This document shows, in pieces, positions 22,952 through 35,400 of a DNA stretch of 60,000 nt. The notes under the pieces were generated by a model. It searched no databases. It was not told the DNA's origin and saw nothing but the letters and a program-made list of their open reading frames with translations. Within the stretch, counting starts at the first letter, position 1. Each line of letters starts with the position of its first letter. The position numbers were made by a program, and so were the translations under genes. The stretch is from Symsagittifera roscoffensis (lineage: Eukaryota > Xenacoelomorpha > Acoela > Convolutidae), in NCBI RefSeq assembly GCF_963678635.1, contig NC_087065.1, positions 23,891,254 to 23,951,253 of the forward strand. Direction: 5' to 3'.

Positions 22952-23524
22952 TCTGATGAGTTTGTTCGAACCAAGATCCGCAAAAACTAAGGGAGATGAA
23001 GGTTATTTTTGCTCTCCCTTGTACTTTGTAAGTAACTTCTGATGCATTTCGGACATAATGTCGTTCTCGAATATCACTGAGGTTCCTTGATTTTCCACAC
23101 GAAGAGATAATTTTAACAATTGTACTGAGGCTTGAAATTCTATAAATTTCGATTTATCTTCTTGTTTTAATTTCGAAAAAAAAACGGTAATATTGAAGGT
23201 ATTTAAAAAAAGTAAGGTTTGTCCTGGAAGAAAGTTTTTTTTAATTAAATTTGGAAAGGTTTAATGGAAAGCAACTGCTCATACAAGACTCTGAACGCGA
23301 GTCATTAGAATTGCAAATTTGCAGTGTGTCTGTGACATAATTAGGAACATTCGCGAAAAACGACCGTTGGATATGTTGTAGCTTTTGGTTCTTTCCGATC
23401 ATTGGATTTACGCAATCCAAGTTAGTAATACTTTTTACACTGTAAACATTCACTGGATTATCAATCAACAAACCTTTCCTTAAACAATTCTTCTTTTTAT
23501 AGTCACTTTTTACCTTAAAAATTT

Positions 23525-23800
23525 CTAAACTCTTGCTAACCGTTGCCACCACGAAGTCGTTGCCATAATGTGAAGTTGAGAGGGCTTTTTCTGAGGGTAA
23601 TCTTGATTAAAAAAATTGGTTAATCCTAATTCTTTTCCTGGCAGATGTTTGATTTTGAAATTAAACCGCAAGAGTCGATTTATCCAACGAGTCAGTCTAC
23701 TATGCAACGTTTTATTGCTCTGGTTCGTGTTTAACGCCGACAACAGTGCCTTATGATCCGTTACGATTTCAAACTCAGCGCCGTATAATTAATTCTTGAA
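23525..23800 (-). pseudogene. RNase H region of the 20.3-26.4 kb element
   Basis: Reading minus, E-I-V-T-D-H-K-A-L-L-S-A-L is the gypsy RNase H signature. L-H-S-R-L-T-R-W follows, then F-K-I-K-H-L-P-G-K-E and D-Y-P. The usual A-D-x-L-S-R is altered to L-T-N-F-F-N. Confidence 0.75.
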
Positions 23801-24025
23801 ATGTTCTGTTGACCGAACCACTCCCACAATTTCAAGCTCATTTGTTGAGTAATTCATTTCGTTGTTGTTTACAAAATGAGAAGCGAATGCAATTGTTAAC
23901 CATTTTTCTCCATCCCTTTGTTCTAATGTAGCTCCTAAGCCATTATGCGAGGCGTCTGTTTTCAGTCTTGATTTCCTTTTTTATATCAAAATGATTTTTC
24001 TCCGGTATATTTAATTTTTGTCTTT

Positions 24026-25038
24026 TTAGTTCTTCGAAGTCTTTCGTGTGAGAATCATCTCAATGATAAACTGATTTTTGAATAGTAAAGGACGTAGCTG
24101 TGAGCTCAGTTTTAACAGGTCAGGGACGAATTTTATGTACTGGTTTATTGAACCGATGAATGATCTTAATTCTGAATTGTTCCTCGGGTCCGGAAGATTT
24201 TTTTGAATCCAATTTCTCAACTCTTATAGTTTTACTCCTGAGTGCGAGATCTTGAATCCCATCTATTCAATATCTTTTTGAAAGAACGTAAGTTTCTCCC
24301 GTTAAACTGCCATGTTTTCGTTTTCTAGAATGTTAAAAATTTTGCAGAGGATAGCTCTATGTTCTTTTAAAGATCCTTTTGAAGCAATTAAACAATCATC
24401 GATGTAGCAGTTGGTAAACGGAATTTTTTTAATGAAGAATCCATTACCCTTTGGAATTCGTTTGGCATAACTCTCAACCCATAGAATCCCATTCAAAATC
24501 GATAGGTTCCGGTGGTTTTGCCCCCTTCTATGCTAAAATTGCATTGTTTACTGGCATTATTGCATAGCTGTAAATGGCTGTAGACATTTTTCAAATCTAA
24601 GTTACTGAACTACAGCTCATCTGAATTTTTATTTGAGACTTGGAGAGCGATGTTGTCGATAAGTTCGTGAATGTTTGGCATTTGATTTTTATTTCTAAAT
24701 ATCTGGTCGTTTAAGAGTTTAGAGTCTAGGGCTAATTTATTACTGCCATCCTTTTTTCTTGTAATTACGATTGGGCTTATGAAACAGTCTTAGTCGCATT
24801 TGTCTAATTTCACAATGAGCCCCTCGTTTTCCACTCTATTCAATTCGGACTTTACCTTTTCTAGTAAATGCAAAGGAACTCTTCTACCTTTGGTTTGAAT
24901 TGATTTAAGCGAAGAGTGGAAAAGTGTAATCTTTCTATCCATTGGTACTTTTCCTACTCTGTTAAAAAGTCGTTTAAAGTTTTTGTACATGTTTAAAGTT
25001 GTATTTGAATGTTTATTGTATTGTCGGTGAAGCCGCAA
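24026..25038 (-). pseudogene. Reverse transcriptase of the 20.3-26.4 kb element, frameshifted
   Basis: The minus frame 25038-24790 holds the RT N-terminus (P-L-H-L-L-E-K-V-K-S-E-L, then E-N-E-G-L-I-V-K). Near 24490-24400 one frame gives Y-G-L-R-V-M-P-N-E-F-Q-R-V-M-D, and after a shift the catalytic box C-Y-I-D-D-C-L-I-A-S is found at about 24409-24380. The thumb and connection follow as R-N-W-I-Q-K-N-L-P-D-P with E-L-R-S-F-I-G (24220-24026). Several in-frame stops show it is inactive. Confidence 0.8.
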
Positions 25039-25316
25039 TACAAGGCCCGGATTTTCTTGTCAACGATTAGAATTTTCAATTGTTTGTCTCTCAATTTTAG
25101 CTCATTTTGTTTCAGGAAGCTTTCTGGACTAGCTGAATCCACTGTAAGATTTAAATTTACAATTGTGTCCTGACCTAATCCGATATTTACATTTTATTCG
25201 TTTTGAGGCCGTTGTCATTGTAGATAGTTCGTATGTTTAACACCAAGCAATCGTCGTTGCCACTTATTCCCTCTTCTGTCCAAGTATTCATCGTTCAACA
25301 AAATTTTTTTCTGAGA

Positions 25317-25523
25317 TCACTTGTAAATACCCTGGGGATCTGGACAATTCTGATTATTTAAATTTTCTTCTACTTTATTTTCAACTGACCTTGTTTCTTT
25401 CGATTTACAGAGTCTTCCAAAGTGTCTTTTGTATTTACAAATGTTACATATTATTTCCTTTGCTGGGCAAACGTTCAAATGTCCCTCGGTCCCCAAATGT
25501 CCCTTGGTCAAATGTACCTTCAA
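25317..25523 (-). pseudogene. Gag zinc-knuckle fragment of the 20.3-26.4 kb element
   Basis: Contains a regular C-x2-C-x4-H-x4-C knuckle (C-N-I-C-K-Y-K-R-H-F-G-R-L-C) at about 25448-25407. A degenerate repeat, G-H-L-G-T-E-G-H-L-N-V-C, lies just upstream. Basic and Asn-rich residues follow. Typical of gag nucleocapsid. Confidence 0.75.
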
Positions 25524-26286
25524 GTGTCCTCATGTTCGTTAGTTTGAGATGGTTGTAATAACCTTTCGCATCAATAATTGCTTGGTTGAGTGCACTCACT
25601 AGATTGGGCGTTTACGATAAGTGTCTTCGTTTGAGATCGCAATTTATCATATTGAATATAAATACATCTTTTATCCAGTCCTGTTCGGCATTTATTTCAA
25701 TTTTGCAAGATCTAGCTAAATCCGATAGCGCTACCCAAAATAGTTTTAGGACTCTCTGTCCTTCTGTTTTCGGGCCAGTAACTTATATCACTCAAACGTA
25801 ATGTTCGCTGGTTTGACAAATGCTGCGTCCAGAAGGTCGAAAAATTGTTTGAAGGAAATGGATAAGACCTTTAACCTTGGGTTTTTTTGAGAAAACACTC
25901 TTTCCCGTCGGCTCCTAAGGCCAAGTAAAGGATGGATCCTACTTTTATGTCTGCTTCGTTTCTCCTCGCCCGCCGAATTTTCGTTTCTCGTCTAAGATTC
26001 TTTTTTCCTCCGCGTTTTCGAAGTATCGCGTTACTACATTGTTTTTGGCCTCCCTGCTTTTCCTCTGTGTTTCATTTTCTGAATCCTGTGCGCCTTTTTA
26101 AAATAGGCATTGTCGTTTCCGACTCCAAAGGTTCTTTCAGGTTATCTATGTCCAAGTTCTCTTTGGCGATGATGGCCAGGTGGAACTGGTCGATCCAATT
26201 AGTCCATTGGGTGGGTGTTTCTATATTATGGTTTGGCCAAAAGGCGGCGGGAATTCCCCGCAGAATCGAATCAGTTGACTGCGCAA

Positions 26287-26404
26287 TAATAAGAAGTGTT
26301 CAAATGCCACTGGTATATTAAAGCTAACTAAGTTAAAAGATTGACAGGTAACTAATTAGATGCTAGAGGTCAATAATACTAAGTTATAACTTACAATCAC
26401 AACT
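26287..26404 (-). repeat. 5' LTR of the 20.3-26.4 kb element, ~118 bp
   Basis: Shorter copy of 20269-20479 lacking about 93 internal bases. The flanking primer site on its left side and TCAAC on its right side fix the borders. Confidence 0.7.
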
Positions 26405-26409
26405 TCAAC

Positions 26410-27751
26410 TTTTTCCAGAAGTGCCGTCTTAATTTTTTTTGGCTAATTAGTTGTTGACGCGGTTAGCTAATTATAAATTCATGTGGCTCTATGGATTATT
26501 GCAAAAGCTTTGTGATTTTTACACATGAAAATTTCGTTCGTACAAAAAAGATAGATGTTTTTGTTTCGTCCGCTTGATTTTTCACTAGTTTTTTTTTCAG
26601 CTTAGATTTTTTTTCGGTTTTTTGTAGCTGTTGAAGTTCAGAATACTTAAAAGACGTGATTGTATCAATGCACTAATCACACTACGAGGAACTTTGATAT
26701 ATTTTATTTCCTTCTGTCATGCGATTTATTTTCGGTATTAGTCGGTAGTTCATATAATAAAAAACCAAGAATCAGCTTTTGTTGTTTTCGTTCTTGAAAA
26801 ATTGAGTTTTTATTTTTGCAAAAAAACATATGAAAATCAAGCAAAATGTAATTTGTTGCAAAAGCAAAGCTAATGAATTGCGGCGAATCTTTTCAAAAGT
26901 GATCAAAACTGACAAAGAAAATTCTGACAGCTTGTCCTCTTGAAATTAATAAAAGTATAAATCTTTCTAAATAGGATTTTTTTGTATATTTTCTTCAATT
27001 GTCGATACTCTGGTTTCCAAATGTCGATTGGTTTTCAGTTTGCATGTGCGATTGGTTTTCGGTTTGCATGTGATGCGAAGGACCGCTTCGTTTCTGCATT
27101 AATTTTGCAATCATTACTAAAAACTTATGTCTTGCGGTAATACGCGTGCGGCGACCAAAAACTCATCGAAAGCGACTATTCGGCCTTTTTTTGAAAAGGT
27201 ATTATTTCGCACGCGGCGAAAATTTGTACAAGGTGACAATAATTTAAATAGTATGGGGAATGCACTTGATCGTAATTAAGTGGCAAATTGAAAAATGCGG
27301 CTGGATTGCTTGTTATGTTGTGTCGGGACAATTAATCAAACCCTTGGGTCGGGGCAATTAATTCTAACTGTAAGGGACGGGTCAGTTTTCGCTTCAGTTT
27401 TCGGGTCAGTTTCCGTGGAACCGATTCAAAAAGGCAAAAAAAGGATCCACTCAGAGAAACTATTCAAACTTGATCACTCCCATTTTATTTGTTTCAATTT
27501 CATATTTCAAGTACCTCATTTTACACACTTGGAATCAAAAGCGAAGATAGCTTGAAAAAAGCCGTTTTTATTTCTATGTTGAATTTTTAGAATCTGAGCA
27601 CAACAAAAAATACATAAAAACTGGGGCTACTCAGTTATGGTTGTTTGTTTTTACCTAAAAGATATCATTCATAGTAGTAATTTGCTACTTTCATCTTATC
27701 TCAAACAAAAGCCAAAAACTAGCGATATCAGAGAATGTCTCAAGCTATTTC
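26410..27751. other. AT-rich non-coding stretch
   Basis: No gene recognised. The short repeat GATTGGTTTTCRGTTTGCATGTG is duplicated near 27027-27072. Confidence 0.4.
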
Positions 27752-28318
27752 ATGATTACATATGTTTTATTTCTTTTTTTCTGCACATCCTCAAGCAGAT
27801 GGAAATGTTGACAGTGAGGTGCAGATATCTACAAATCAGCTGGTTGATCTGATATGGGGAACAAAAATCGTTGTAAAAACTAAAAGATAATTTGAGTTGA
27901 GGATACAAACTAACAAGAGAATAAGCGATTGAAACCACTTTTTGTTCAGCTCCAAGGTTGCATTCAGCACAAGTATTACAGTTGAACATGGTGTTTTTTT
28001 TTCAACTCGCATAATTATTACTTGCGAACCCCGCCAATTATTAAAAAAAAGTGAATTGACACAAATAAACAAAGTGCGCAGATTGTTTTTGAACATGTTA
28101 TTGGCAATCAACCTTTCTCTTTCTTAAAAGGGAACCCATAGCTTGTACCCACCTGAATCTTTTTTACATGCGTAAACTCGTTCTGTGCATCTCGGGTGTA
28201 TCTGTTAACTAAGAATACTGCAATTGCGCGAAAATTGAAGGAGAATGCTTCGACTCTCAGTTTGACTACACGGCCTTCTCAACCAGTGATTCTCGGCGAA
28301 CTCTGACATGTGTCGAAA
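27752..28318. repeat. ~530-bp dispersed repeat, copy B
   Basis: Aligns with 11779-12295 in the same orientation, with extra bases near 28035-28105. It is immediately followed by a minisatellite. Confidence 0.8.
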
Positions 28319-28343
28319 TTTTTATGTCGAAACACAAATAGCT

Positions 28344-28475
28344 CACCTCGTTTCGTCATCATAAATGGCGAAACCTCGATCCGTCATCTTTAATTGAAAG
28401 GCTCGATCCGTCATCTTTAATTGAAAGGCTCAATCCGTCATCATAAATAGCAAGCCTCATTCCGTCAAAGCCGTC
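28344..28475. repeat. Minisatellite, ~27-28-bp unit, about five copies
   Basis: Units of the form CCTCGATCCGTCATCTTTAATTGAAAGG. Two adjacent units are nearly identical and the outer ones diverge. Confidence 0.75.
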
Positions 28476-28660
28476 ACACAGTACTTAAAATTTGCTCCAA
28501 AGCCGTGAGTGACCTCTCAAATGTCATCACTTCTGAATCAATCCCAACCTGACCAAACCATATATTCTTTACATTTCTTCGCTCAAAACGTTCGAAGGAG
28601 TTTATGAGCTTACATTGGTCGCCATTTTTTGATTAATTTCATTCTTCTCTCTGGAAGCCG

Positions 28661-29263
28661 TGTCTTAACACGAAGTCCATTTTCTAACACAAGTCGCAAA
28701 TAATGGTGCCACTTTTAGTGGCAACCTTATTTTCACAAAACTGGTTGAAAGACCAAAGGAAAGATTGTCAACTCCCCTGTGTGTCGTATATTTTGCTGAT
28801 CTCGTTTTACCGAATCACACGGCTTTCCAAAACTGGCATTGCGGGGAATTTTTGGTGCATTTTTTGGATTTTTGATTCCTTTTTTGGACGTATTGTTTTT
28901 CTAGAAAACGTGCTCGCAAAAATGCGGTTCAGGATGTTGGCATTGATATCGTCTCATTGCCTAAGATAAGCGATATTTGCAGTTAATGATAAATTTGATA
29001 TACGGTTATACGTTGATTGATTACTCAATTGGAGCGTAGTGTCTTAATACGAAGTCCACTTTTTTAAACCAAGTCGCAAATGTTGGTGCCACTTTTGGTG
29101 GCCTCACTATTCCCACAAAACTAGTTAAAAGACCGATACACAGACCATCTACTTCTCTGTGTGCCGTTTATTTAGCTAGTCTCTTTTTACCGAACAACAC
29201 GGCGTTCCAAAGCTTGCATTTGAGGGAATTTTTGACGCACTTTTTGGCTTTTTTCAATTTCTC
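28661..29263. repeat. Local direct duplication, ~225-bp units ~377 bp apart
   Basis: 28661-28881 and 29038-29263 share TCTTAACACGAAGTCCA, CAAGTCGCAAAT, TGGTGCCACTTT, TTACCGAATCACACGGC and GGGAATTTTTGG-like blocks in order. Non-coding. Confidence 0.7.
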
Positions 29264-30700
29264 AACAACCAACCTATCTAATCTAAAATCATCAAAAACT
29301 TCGAAAAGAAAAATGTCATTAAATTTTTCCTGCTTAACCTGCTAGGCTTTTTGTGTAGGAAAAACTTACAGAAATATAAATTGTCTAATTTCGAAGTTTT
29401 GAGCAATTTTGAAAACTTTTGATTTTTCTCAAAAAAATTATTTGTCACTTCAGAGATTAAGTTTTGAATCGAAAGAAAACACCGCAGCAAATTTATTTGA
29501 ATTAGCAATTTTGTTTGTAGAAATTTAGTTTTTGCTCATGAACAATCTTTTTCGAAACTTTGAACAATTTTCAAAAAATTTGTTGAAAATACACTGAAAA
29601 ATCTGTGAGCAAGGGTTGAATTGAACTGTTAAGGTGCGAGAACTTTTTCACTTTTTGTGTTTTCTATGCATGTATTTTTTAACAGTCAGTGATGGAGTTA
29701 AGACGTGACATATTTGACCACTTTTTGAAAATATGCTCAAAGAGAACGTCAAGTTTTTTAGGTTTTGTTCGTTTTTCTGGAAATTTTTTGAGTTGTCTCA
29801 AAACCTCCCTTGCCAAATCTGTTCTTATGAATATAATTAAACGATTAGGATGTGTGGAGTTTTTGATCTAGCTGCGTTGTCCTAATTTTTGGAGTAGCTT
29901 TTTTGCTCGGTAAAATGTAGTTTGTTTGAAGATTGGCTAACTTTTTTTGAAAACTTGATTTTTCTCGAGTCACTTCTCCAATTCTGATAAAAAGAATTCA
30001 ACCAAAACAACAGTTTGTGCTAGTTATCTCTGCTCAGAAAATTTTTCCCTCGTTTATGAAAGAAAAATATTTAGGGCTTTAGAAAATGTTTTTTTTTGAA
30101 AACTTCCAGATTTTTCTCAAGATTTAACCATCCGAACTGAGATTTGGAATTCACTCAAAGCAATATGTACTAAGAAATTGTGCAGCTCAAAACGAATAGG
30201 CCCCATAATTTCAGAAAAGCAATTTAGGACCTAGAACGTTACCTTCTCGAAGTAGTGACAGTTCTGATTTTATCGAAAACTACCATGCCAATTCTACAAT
30301 TAAGGGTTTAATTTAAATAACAACTTTTTGGTGTATCCTCTTCATCAGTTGATTCTACCAATTCTGGCCGGGAATCTGCTATGAACCTGGTAAAAACACC
30401 ATAAGTAACCTTTTGACCCATTTTGTTGACCTCACTCAATTTCACCAAAATTCACATTTTGAAGTTAACAAATCATTCAAACGGAGATGTTTCACTGATT
30501 TTCCTCGCTAAAACTTTTTCTCAGTACTTTTGCTAAGAAATCAGCAATCAATTGTTCAATTTTCGACAATTTGAAAACTACGCATAACGGTTTGCATCAG
30601 TTCATTTAAAATTATCAAAGCTGTGACTGGACTAGTGTGTTTTTGCTGCATTAAGATCATCTTGATTGTTTTTGGTGGCGATTGTTTAAAAACGGTAAAG
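29264..30700. other. AT-rich region with faint tandem periodicity
   Basis: A GAAAACTTTTGATTTTTCTC-like block recurs near 29410, 29948 and 30100. No gene recognised. Confidence 0.35.
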
Positions 30701-30775
30701 TGACCATGGCGCAGATGCAAGGACAGTTGGGTCCTAATCTTGAGGTCAAAGATTCGATACCGGAACCTAGGAGAG
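30700..30775 (+). repeat. tRNA-derived SINE head (pol III boxes)
   Basis: A-box-like TGGCGCAGATGC at 30707-30718 and B-box-like AGATTCGATACC at 30750-30761. The spacing is as in a tRNA, but no full cloverleaf can be drawn. Confidence 0.5.
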
Positions 30776-31281
30776 CTTTCTGTCTCCTAATTTCTTCTTT
30801 TCTTTATTTTTTTGAGGCTTGACCTTTTAAGAGCTACTTTTTGTCGCTTTTTTTGCTTGTGTTTGCGAAAAGCAGCTTCGCCCCTGTATTTGAAGCTAAA
30901 ATAAAGCCTACCGTGTTGTGGTTCTTTCAAAAGCTAGAGCTAACAGAGGATGTCCTTACAAGACCAGGAGAGGAATCTTTTTTCCGTAATGGCTTTTTTT
31001 CAGGTTTTTTTCACATATTGTCAGGCGAAGCAAACTATCTGCCAATCAGTGGAAATGATCACCGGAAAGTTTTTTCCGGCAATCAAAACGTTGGATTTTT
31101 TGGCAGTTCATAATTGGATGCTGCAGTTAACTGCAAATGAAAACTTTGAAGGAGACTAGCAAGCAGAAACCAAGTGGAAGTGGTCCTTGATCCTTATAAA
31201 AACTACTTTGTGAGAAAATCAATCGTTATTTTTTTGGGACTGCGGATCGAACTTGGGTAGTCCTTCACAAAGGTGGCGTCC

Positions 31282-31681
31282 CTCATGCTTGAAGGACCGA
31301 ATGCTTGAAATTAATTTTAGCTTACTTCCAGCCAATCAGAACTGAGTCTTCAAAATCTCAAATTAAATCGCGAAATTCTCAATGTAAGAAAATAAATCCA
31401 GGCCATTAGTCTTAATATTGACCGATTAGATAATAAAGCAGATGAGTTTTCAAGACTGAAAAATTCTTATGATTTTGAACTCAATAATCTTGAAGATTAT
31501 CTGAATAGTAATGCAGTTGTAACCCGCAGTTTGGAATATATATTTTTTAACTTTCCACTGATTTAATGCATTTTCTGTTAATTTTGACATCGATTTTGTG
31601 AGAAAGGCATTTAGCCAATAGAAACGCTTAGCGATTTTGATTGGTTGAAATTTTTCAAGCATTCGGTCCTTCAAGCATGAG
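31282..31681. mobile_element. 400-bp MITE-like element with 29-bp terminal inverted repeats
   Basis: The left end CTCATGCTTGAAGGACCGAA continues TGCTTGAAA. The right end is its exact reverse complement (31653-31681). The interior is AT-rich and has no transposase. No target duplication is obvious in the flanks. Confidence 0.75.
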
Positions 31682-31958
31682 AACCCTCCCCTTTCACAAA
31701 TATAACGAATGCCTACAGGAAAATAACAAATTGGGTGTCAGAACTTCTGTGCCACTTACAAGACAAGCTAAAAACCAGTTGTGCCAATTCTTTGAATGCT
31801 GCAAATCTGATTGACTTTTTGGATTTCCTGTGATTTGAAAAAGTAAACGTGCTGCACTAATCAACATTAAATTTCTTCTCCAAGCCGAACTTAAGAGAAT
31901 TATACAATTATTTTTCCAGAACATGGAATTACAATTTCCTAGATATAGACAAAAAAAG

Positions 31959-32443
31959 TTATTCTTTTTTCGTAACTTTTGCGGAAAACAAATCTTCGTC
32001 CGAGTCTGAGAAAGTTGTGTCGTTATTTAGTAAAGGCTCCTGAAGTTCGAAAGCAGCTGTGGTTGTGGTATTAGTGCGTGATGTCACTGAACTAGAGTTT
32101 GATCCAAACTGAAAAAACTGGCTCTCTTTTTTGGCATAAAGAAGTAACCCAGAAATGATAACCAAAATAGCACCAAGAATCTTCCAAATATTCACTCCAG
32201 CCACTTCTGGTGTCAAAATCACTGTGTAAACAAATCCCAGGATTACATTTTGAGTGCAGCAAATAACGCTTTTTACACTGACTTTGATCTTCTGTGATGC
32301 CAGAAAATTGGTTAGTTGGGCTGAATACCCGATCAAACCAGTGATGAGCGCCATTAATGATACAGTCCAGCTCTCAACGCATAAGTGTGAGCTTGGAACT
32401 TTATTTCTCCAGAGTGAAAGCAACAACCCAAATGTACTGAAAC
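31959..32443 (-). CDS. SLC35G-type gene, coding exon 4 (terminal)
   Basis: Acceptor TTGTTTAG|GT; phase 1 joins to Gly, then F-S-T-F-G-L-L-L-S-L. Encodes the last membrane segments (W-K-I-L-G-A-I-L-V-I-I-S-G-L-L-L-Y) and the hydrophilic tail. TAA at 31959-31961. Confidence 0.9.
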
Positions 32444-35400
32444 CTAAACAAAAAAATGAGAAGAAGAATTTTTTTATTTCAATTTCTTTATTCAGAATAC
32501 AAAAACATCAAATTACTGTAGTTTCGAAATAAAGCACGATTTTAGATTTTAGAGAACCATAGGCTTCTCTATGAAATCTTATTTAGTGTAAAAAAACGTT
32601 CTACATTCTATGTTTTGGCTTTTACTGGTAGGTTTGTTTTTTAAATCGAGGTAATTTGTGCGTATTTTAACTATTAAACTCTTATATAAGCACCAAAAGT
32701 GATTCTAAATAAGGACAGCCGGTTACTGTGCAAGTAGCGCAGAATGTTTCGACCATAGTTTTTTGAATTTTTTTTAATTAGTGCCATTTTCTGCCTGATG
32801 TGATAAAAAGCATAAAAGGCATAATGCTCTAAAATCATAGTAACTAGGCAAACTGGACAATCATTTTTGTAGAAAATTGACTAAAAAACAAAAAGAAGCA
32901 AAAAATTTTTTTAATTTCAGATTTTTATTTGCTTAATTTTTTTAAAAAATTTTGAAGTTTTGTTTGCAGCAGTTTTTGATTCCCAAAATGGCGCTAAAAA
33001 TTTCCAAAAACTAACTTTTATAGTAAAATGAAGTGACAAAAAAGAAAATTGTGAATTCAATGCTGGGGCAAACTTTTAATTCTGTTCATTTGATCTATTC
33101 CGATGATTATTTGTAGTACCTGATTTTGCGGGGAAATAACAAAAATACTAAAACACTGGAATTGTTGCTATAAGTAATAAAACCTTGCTCAAATTTCTTG
33201 ATTTCAGAGATATGTTAGTTTAGCAAAGATTTTAAAATCTTGCTGAAACTGCTGAAAGTAAAAAAAATTCCATACTGAAAAATATGATTTTTTTTATTTT
33301 CAAAGAAGTATAATTTCACAGCCACGCAAAGTTCGGGGGCTAATGTAGCTAATGAACCTGCAGGAGTTTTTTTCCGGAATTTTTTCCGGTTAATTTTTGC
33401 CTCCAGGTCAACAAATTTTAAAAACGATTTGTAGGCAAAAATTTGTTGGCATCAAGCAACGCTTGTTTGACACCAAGCGTTGAAATAACTTTTGATCAGC
33501 GAGGAGTGATAAGAAATTCCACGACAATTGGTTTCAGTGACATATGCGTAGCGATGGTTGTTTTGCATTATACTGAAAAACATACTTTCGCCAGGGTACT
33601 AAACTCCACAATAATGTCACTAGGTGCCATGGTTCGGGAGTGCATTTTGACTTAAGTTTTTAGAAAAGCTTAAAAAATGCAGTTTGTCATCGCTAACTCA
33701 GGCTATGATAAATTTAACATTTGACAAGCAAATCGTTACTCTCAATCGCAGCGGATCTACTGAAGACTTTGCAGTCTCAAAATAGTCTGTTTTCATTTTT
33801 TCCTCCGGTTATAGGCTAATTTTTTAAAAACTGAGAGATGTTTTGTTTGCACCTATATGTGGTTTTTTGTGAGAGCTTGCTTTCAACATATTAAAGTGTT
33901 GACTCAAATTGTTCGCACAAAACGAATAAAGCCTAAAAAACGCTTTTCTTTTTTTCGCATTTTGGGTTGAATTTAGACAAAAACTGAGGAATACAAATTT
34001 TGCTCAGAGTTTTTTGTGCAGAACTCGCATGGTGCACTTTTCTTGGAAAATTTGCATTAACCATTTTTAATTTTTTAGTCAATCAAAAATTACGATAAGC
34101 TATTGATTCTGACAAATTCAAATCAAAGTGAGACTCTTATTTAATCCGGCAAAATTTCCAAAGAATTTTTTTTGTGAGCTCAATTTAAAAAACGCAAAAA
34201 CATTAAGACTTTAACTTTTCTTCAGGATTTTTTTTGTTTGATAGCTAAAAAGGATCATTTTTATTGGGGGTAAAAAAGGGTCATTTTAACCAAGTCGTTT
34301 TTAAAAGGGAAAAGAATATCAATTTTGAAATTAAAACAAATTTAAGACGTTTTGCGCCATTTTTTTGAGATAAAACTTTTCTTAAATTTTGAGGGGATGC
34401 ATTGTAGGCTCAATTTAATTCAGTTTTGTCAGCAATTGAACTTATATCTTTGGCGTAATTTTAGTTGGTTAAAACAGTCAAACTGGTCATTTTTGGGGTA
34501 AAATGTTCAACCCGGATGTCGGAAAAATAATTGCATCATATTGATAATTCGAAGCAAGTTTCGTGAAGATCAGCTTTTGTCTAATGTCAACCCAATTTGA
34601 GAAGATGCGTTTTTAATTTCAAGTTTTATTCGTCTAGTCCGGATAATTTGAAGCAGCACTGTACCAAAACGATAGCAAAAGTTGGATTGTATGTGGTAGA
34701 CTTGAAGATAGGAGTCAAGTGAGAGCTCATCATCGAACATTATCATTGCCACAAAAGCGGATCGAATACGCAATATGAAAATCGCAAAGCGAACGCTCTA
34801 CCGAACGTGAAATGTTGTTATTGCAAGCTGACGACTAATTGCTATTACAAAGCCTTGGAGCATATCCGACAAGTTTGCAATTATTTTTCCCTTATTTTTT
34901 TTCGGTTTTAATGATGAAAAATCACTGTTTATAATTGATCCATGTAGCTATTTTCAATTATTCAAAATACTTTAAAAATTTTAATAAGATATCAACAAAT
35001 CAGTGAGCTCTATTGCTAAAAATTCATCACATAACGTATTTCTTTCACAAGCAACTAAAAAGGTGTCAATTTTTTATTCATTCCAACCCAGAAAACTTTT
35101 TCGCACAGTTTTTTCTCAGCCTATTTAGATAGTTGAGCCTGAATTAAATTGAGTTTCATTTATTAGTATAAATAAATAGCTTGAATTTTCTTAAAATAAA
35201 CATGAAAGTTTTTAAACGAGCGGATGAACACGCTGTGTCAGTGCTAAGCAAAAAACAATGGAAACAAATGCAAAAAATAGTCCTTAGAAATCTTTAAAAA
35301 ATCGAATGATTTGAAAAAGAATAGGCGGGTTGAGGTCTGCATTCCAAAGAACTCAAAAAAAGCGCTTGCTTTTATAATGAACTGCCGAGCAATGGTTTGC

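Larger units (their letters stand above)
20269..26404 (-). mobile_element. Full-length, mutated Ty3/gypsy LTR retrotransposon (minus strand)
   Basis: Read on the minus strand: the 5' LTR is at 26287-26404, then a primer-binding site TTGCGCAGTCAACTGATTCG from 26286 downwards, one mismatch from the TGGCGCAGTC of tRNA-Ser-primed gypsy elements. After that come a gag zinc knuckle (25407-25448), RT (about 25040-24300), RNase H (about 23800-23580), integrase (about 22950-22380), a tail region (about 22090-21010), a GGGGAA polypurine end (20480-20486) and the 3' LTR (20269-20479). TCAAC flanks both ends. Many stops and frameshifts separate the domains, so the element is dead. Confidence 0.85.
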
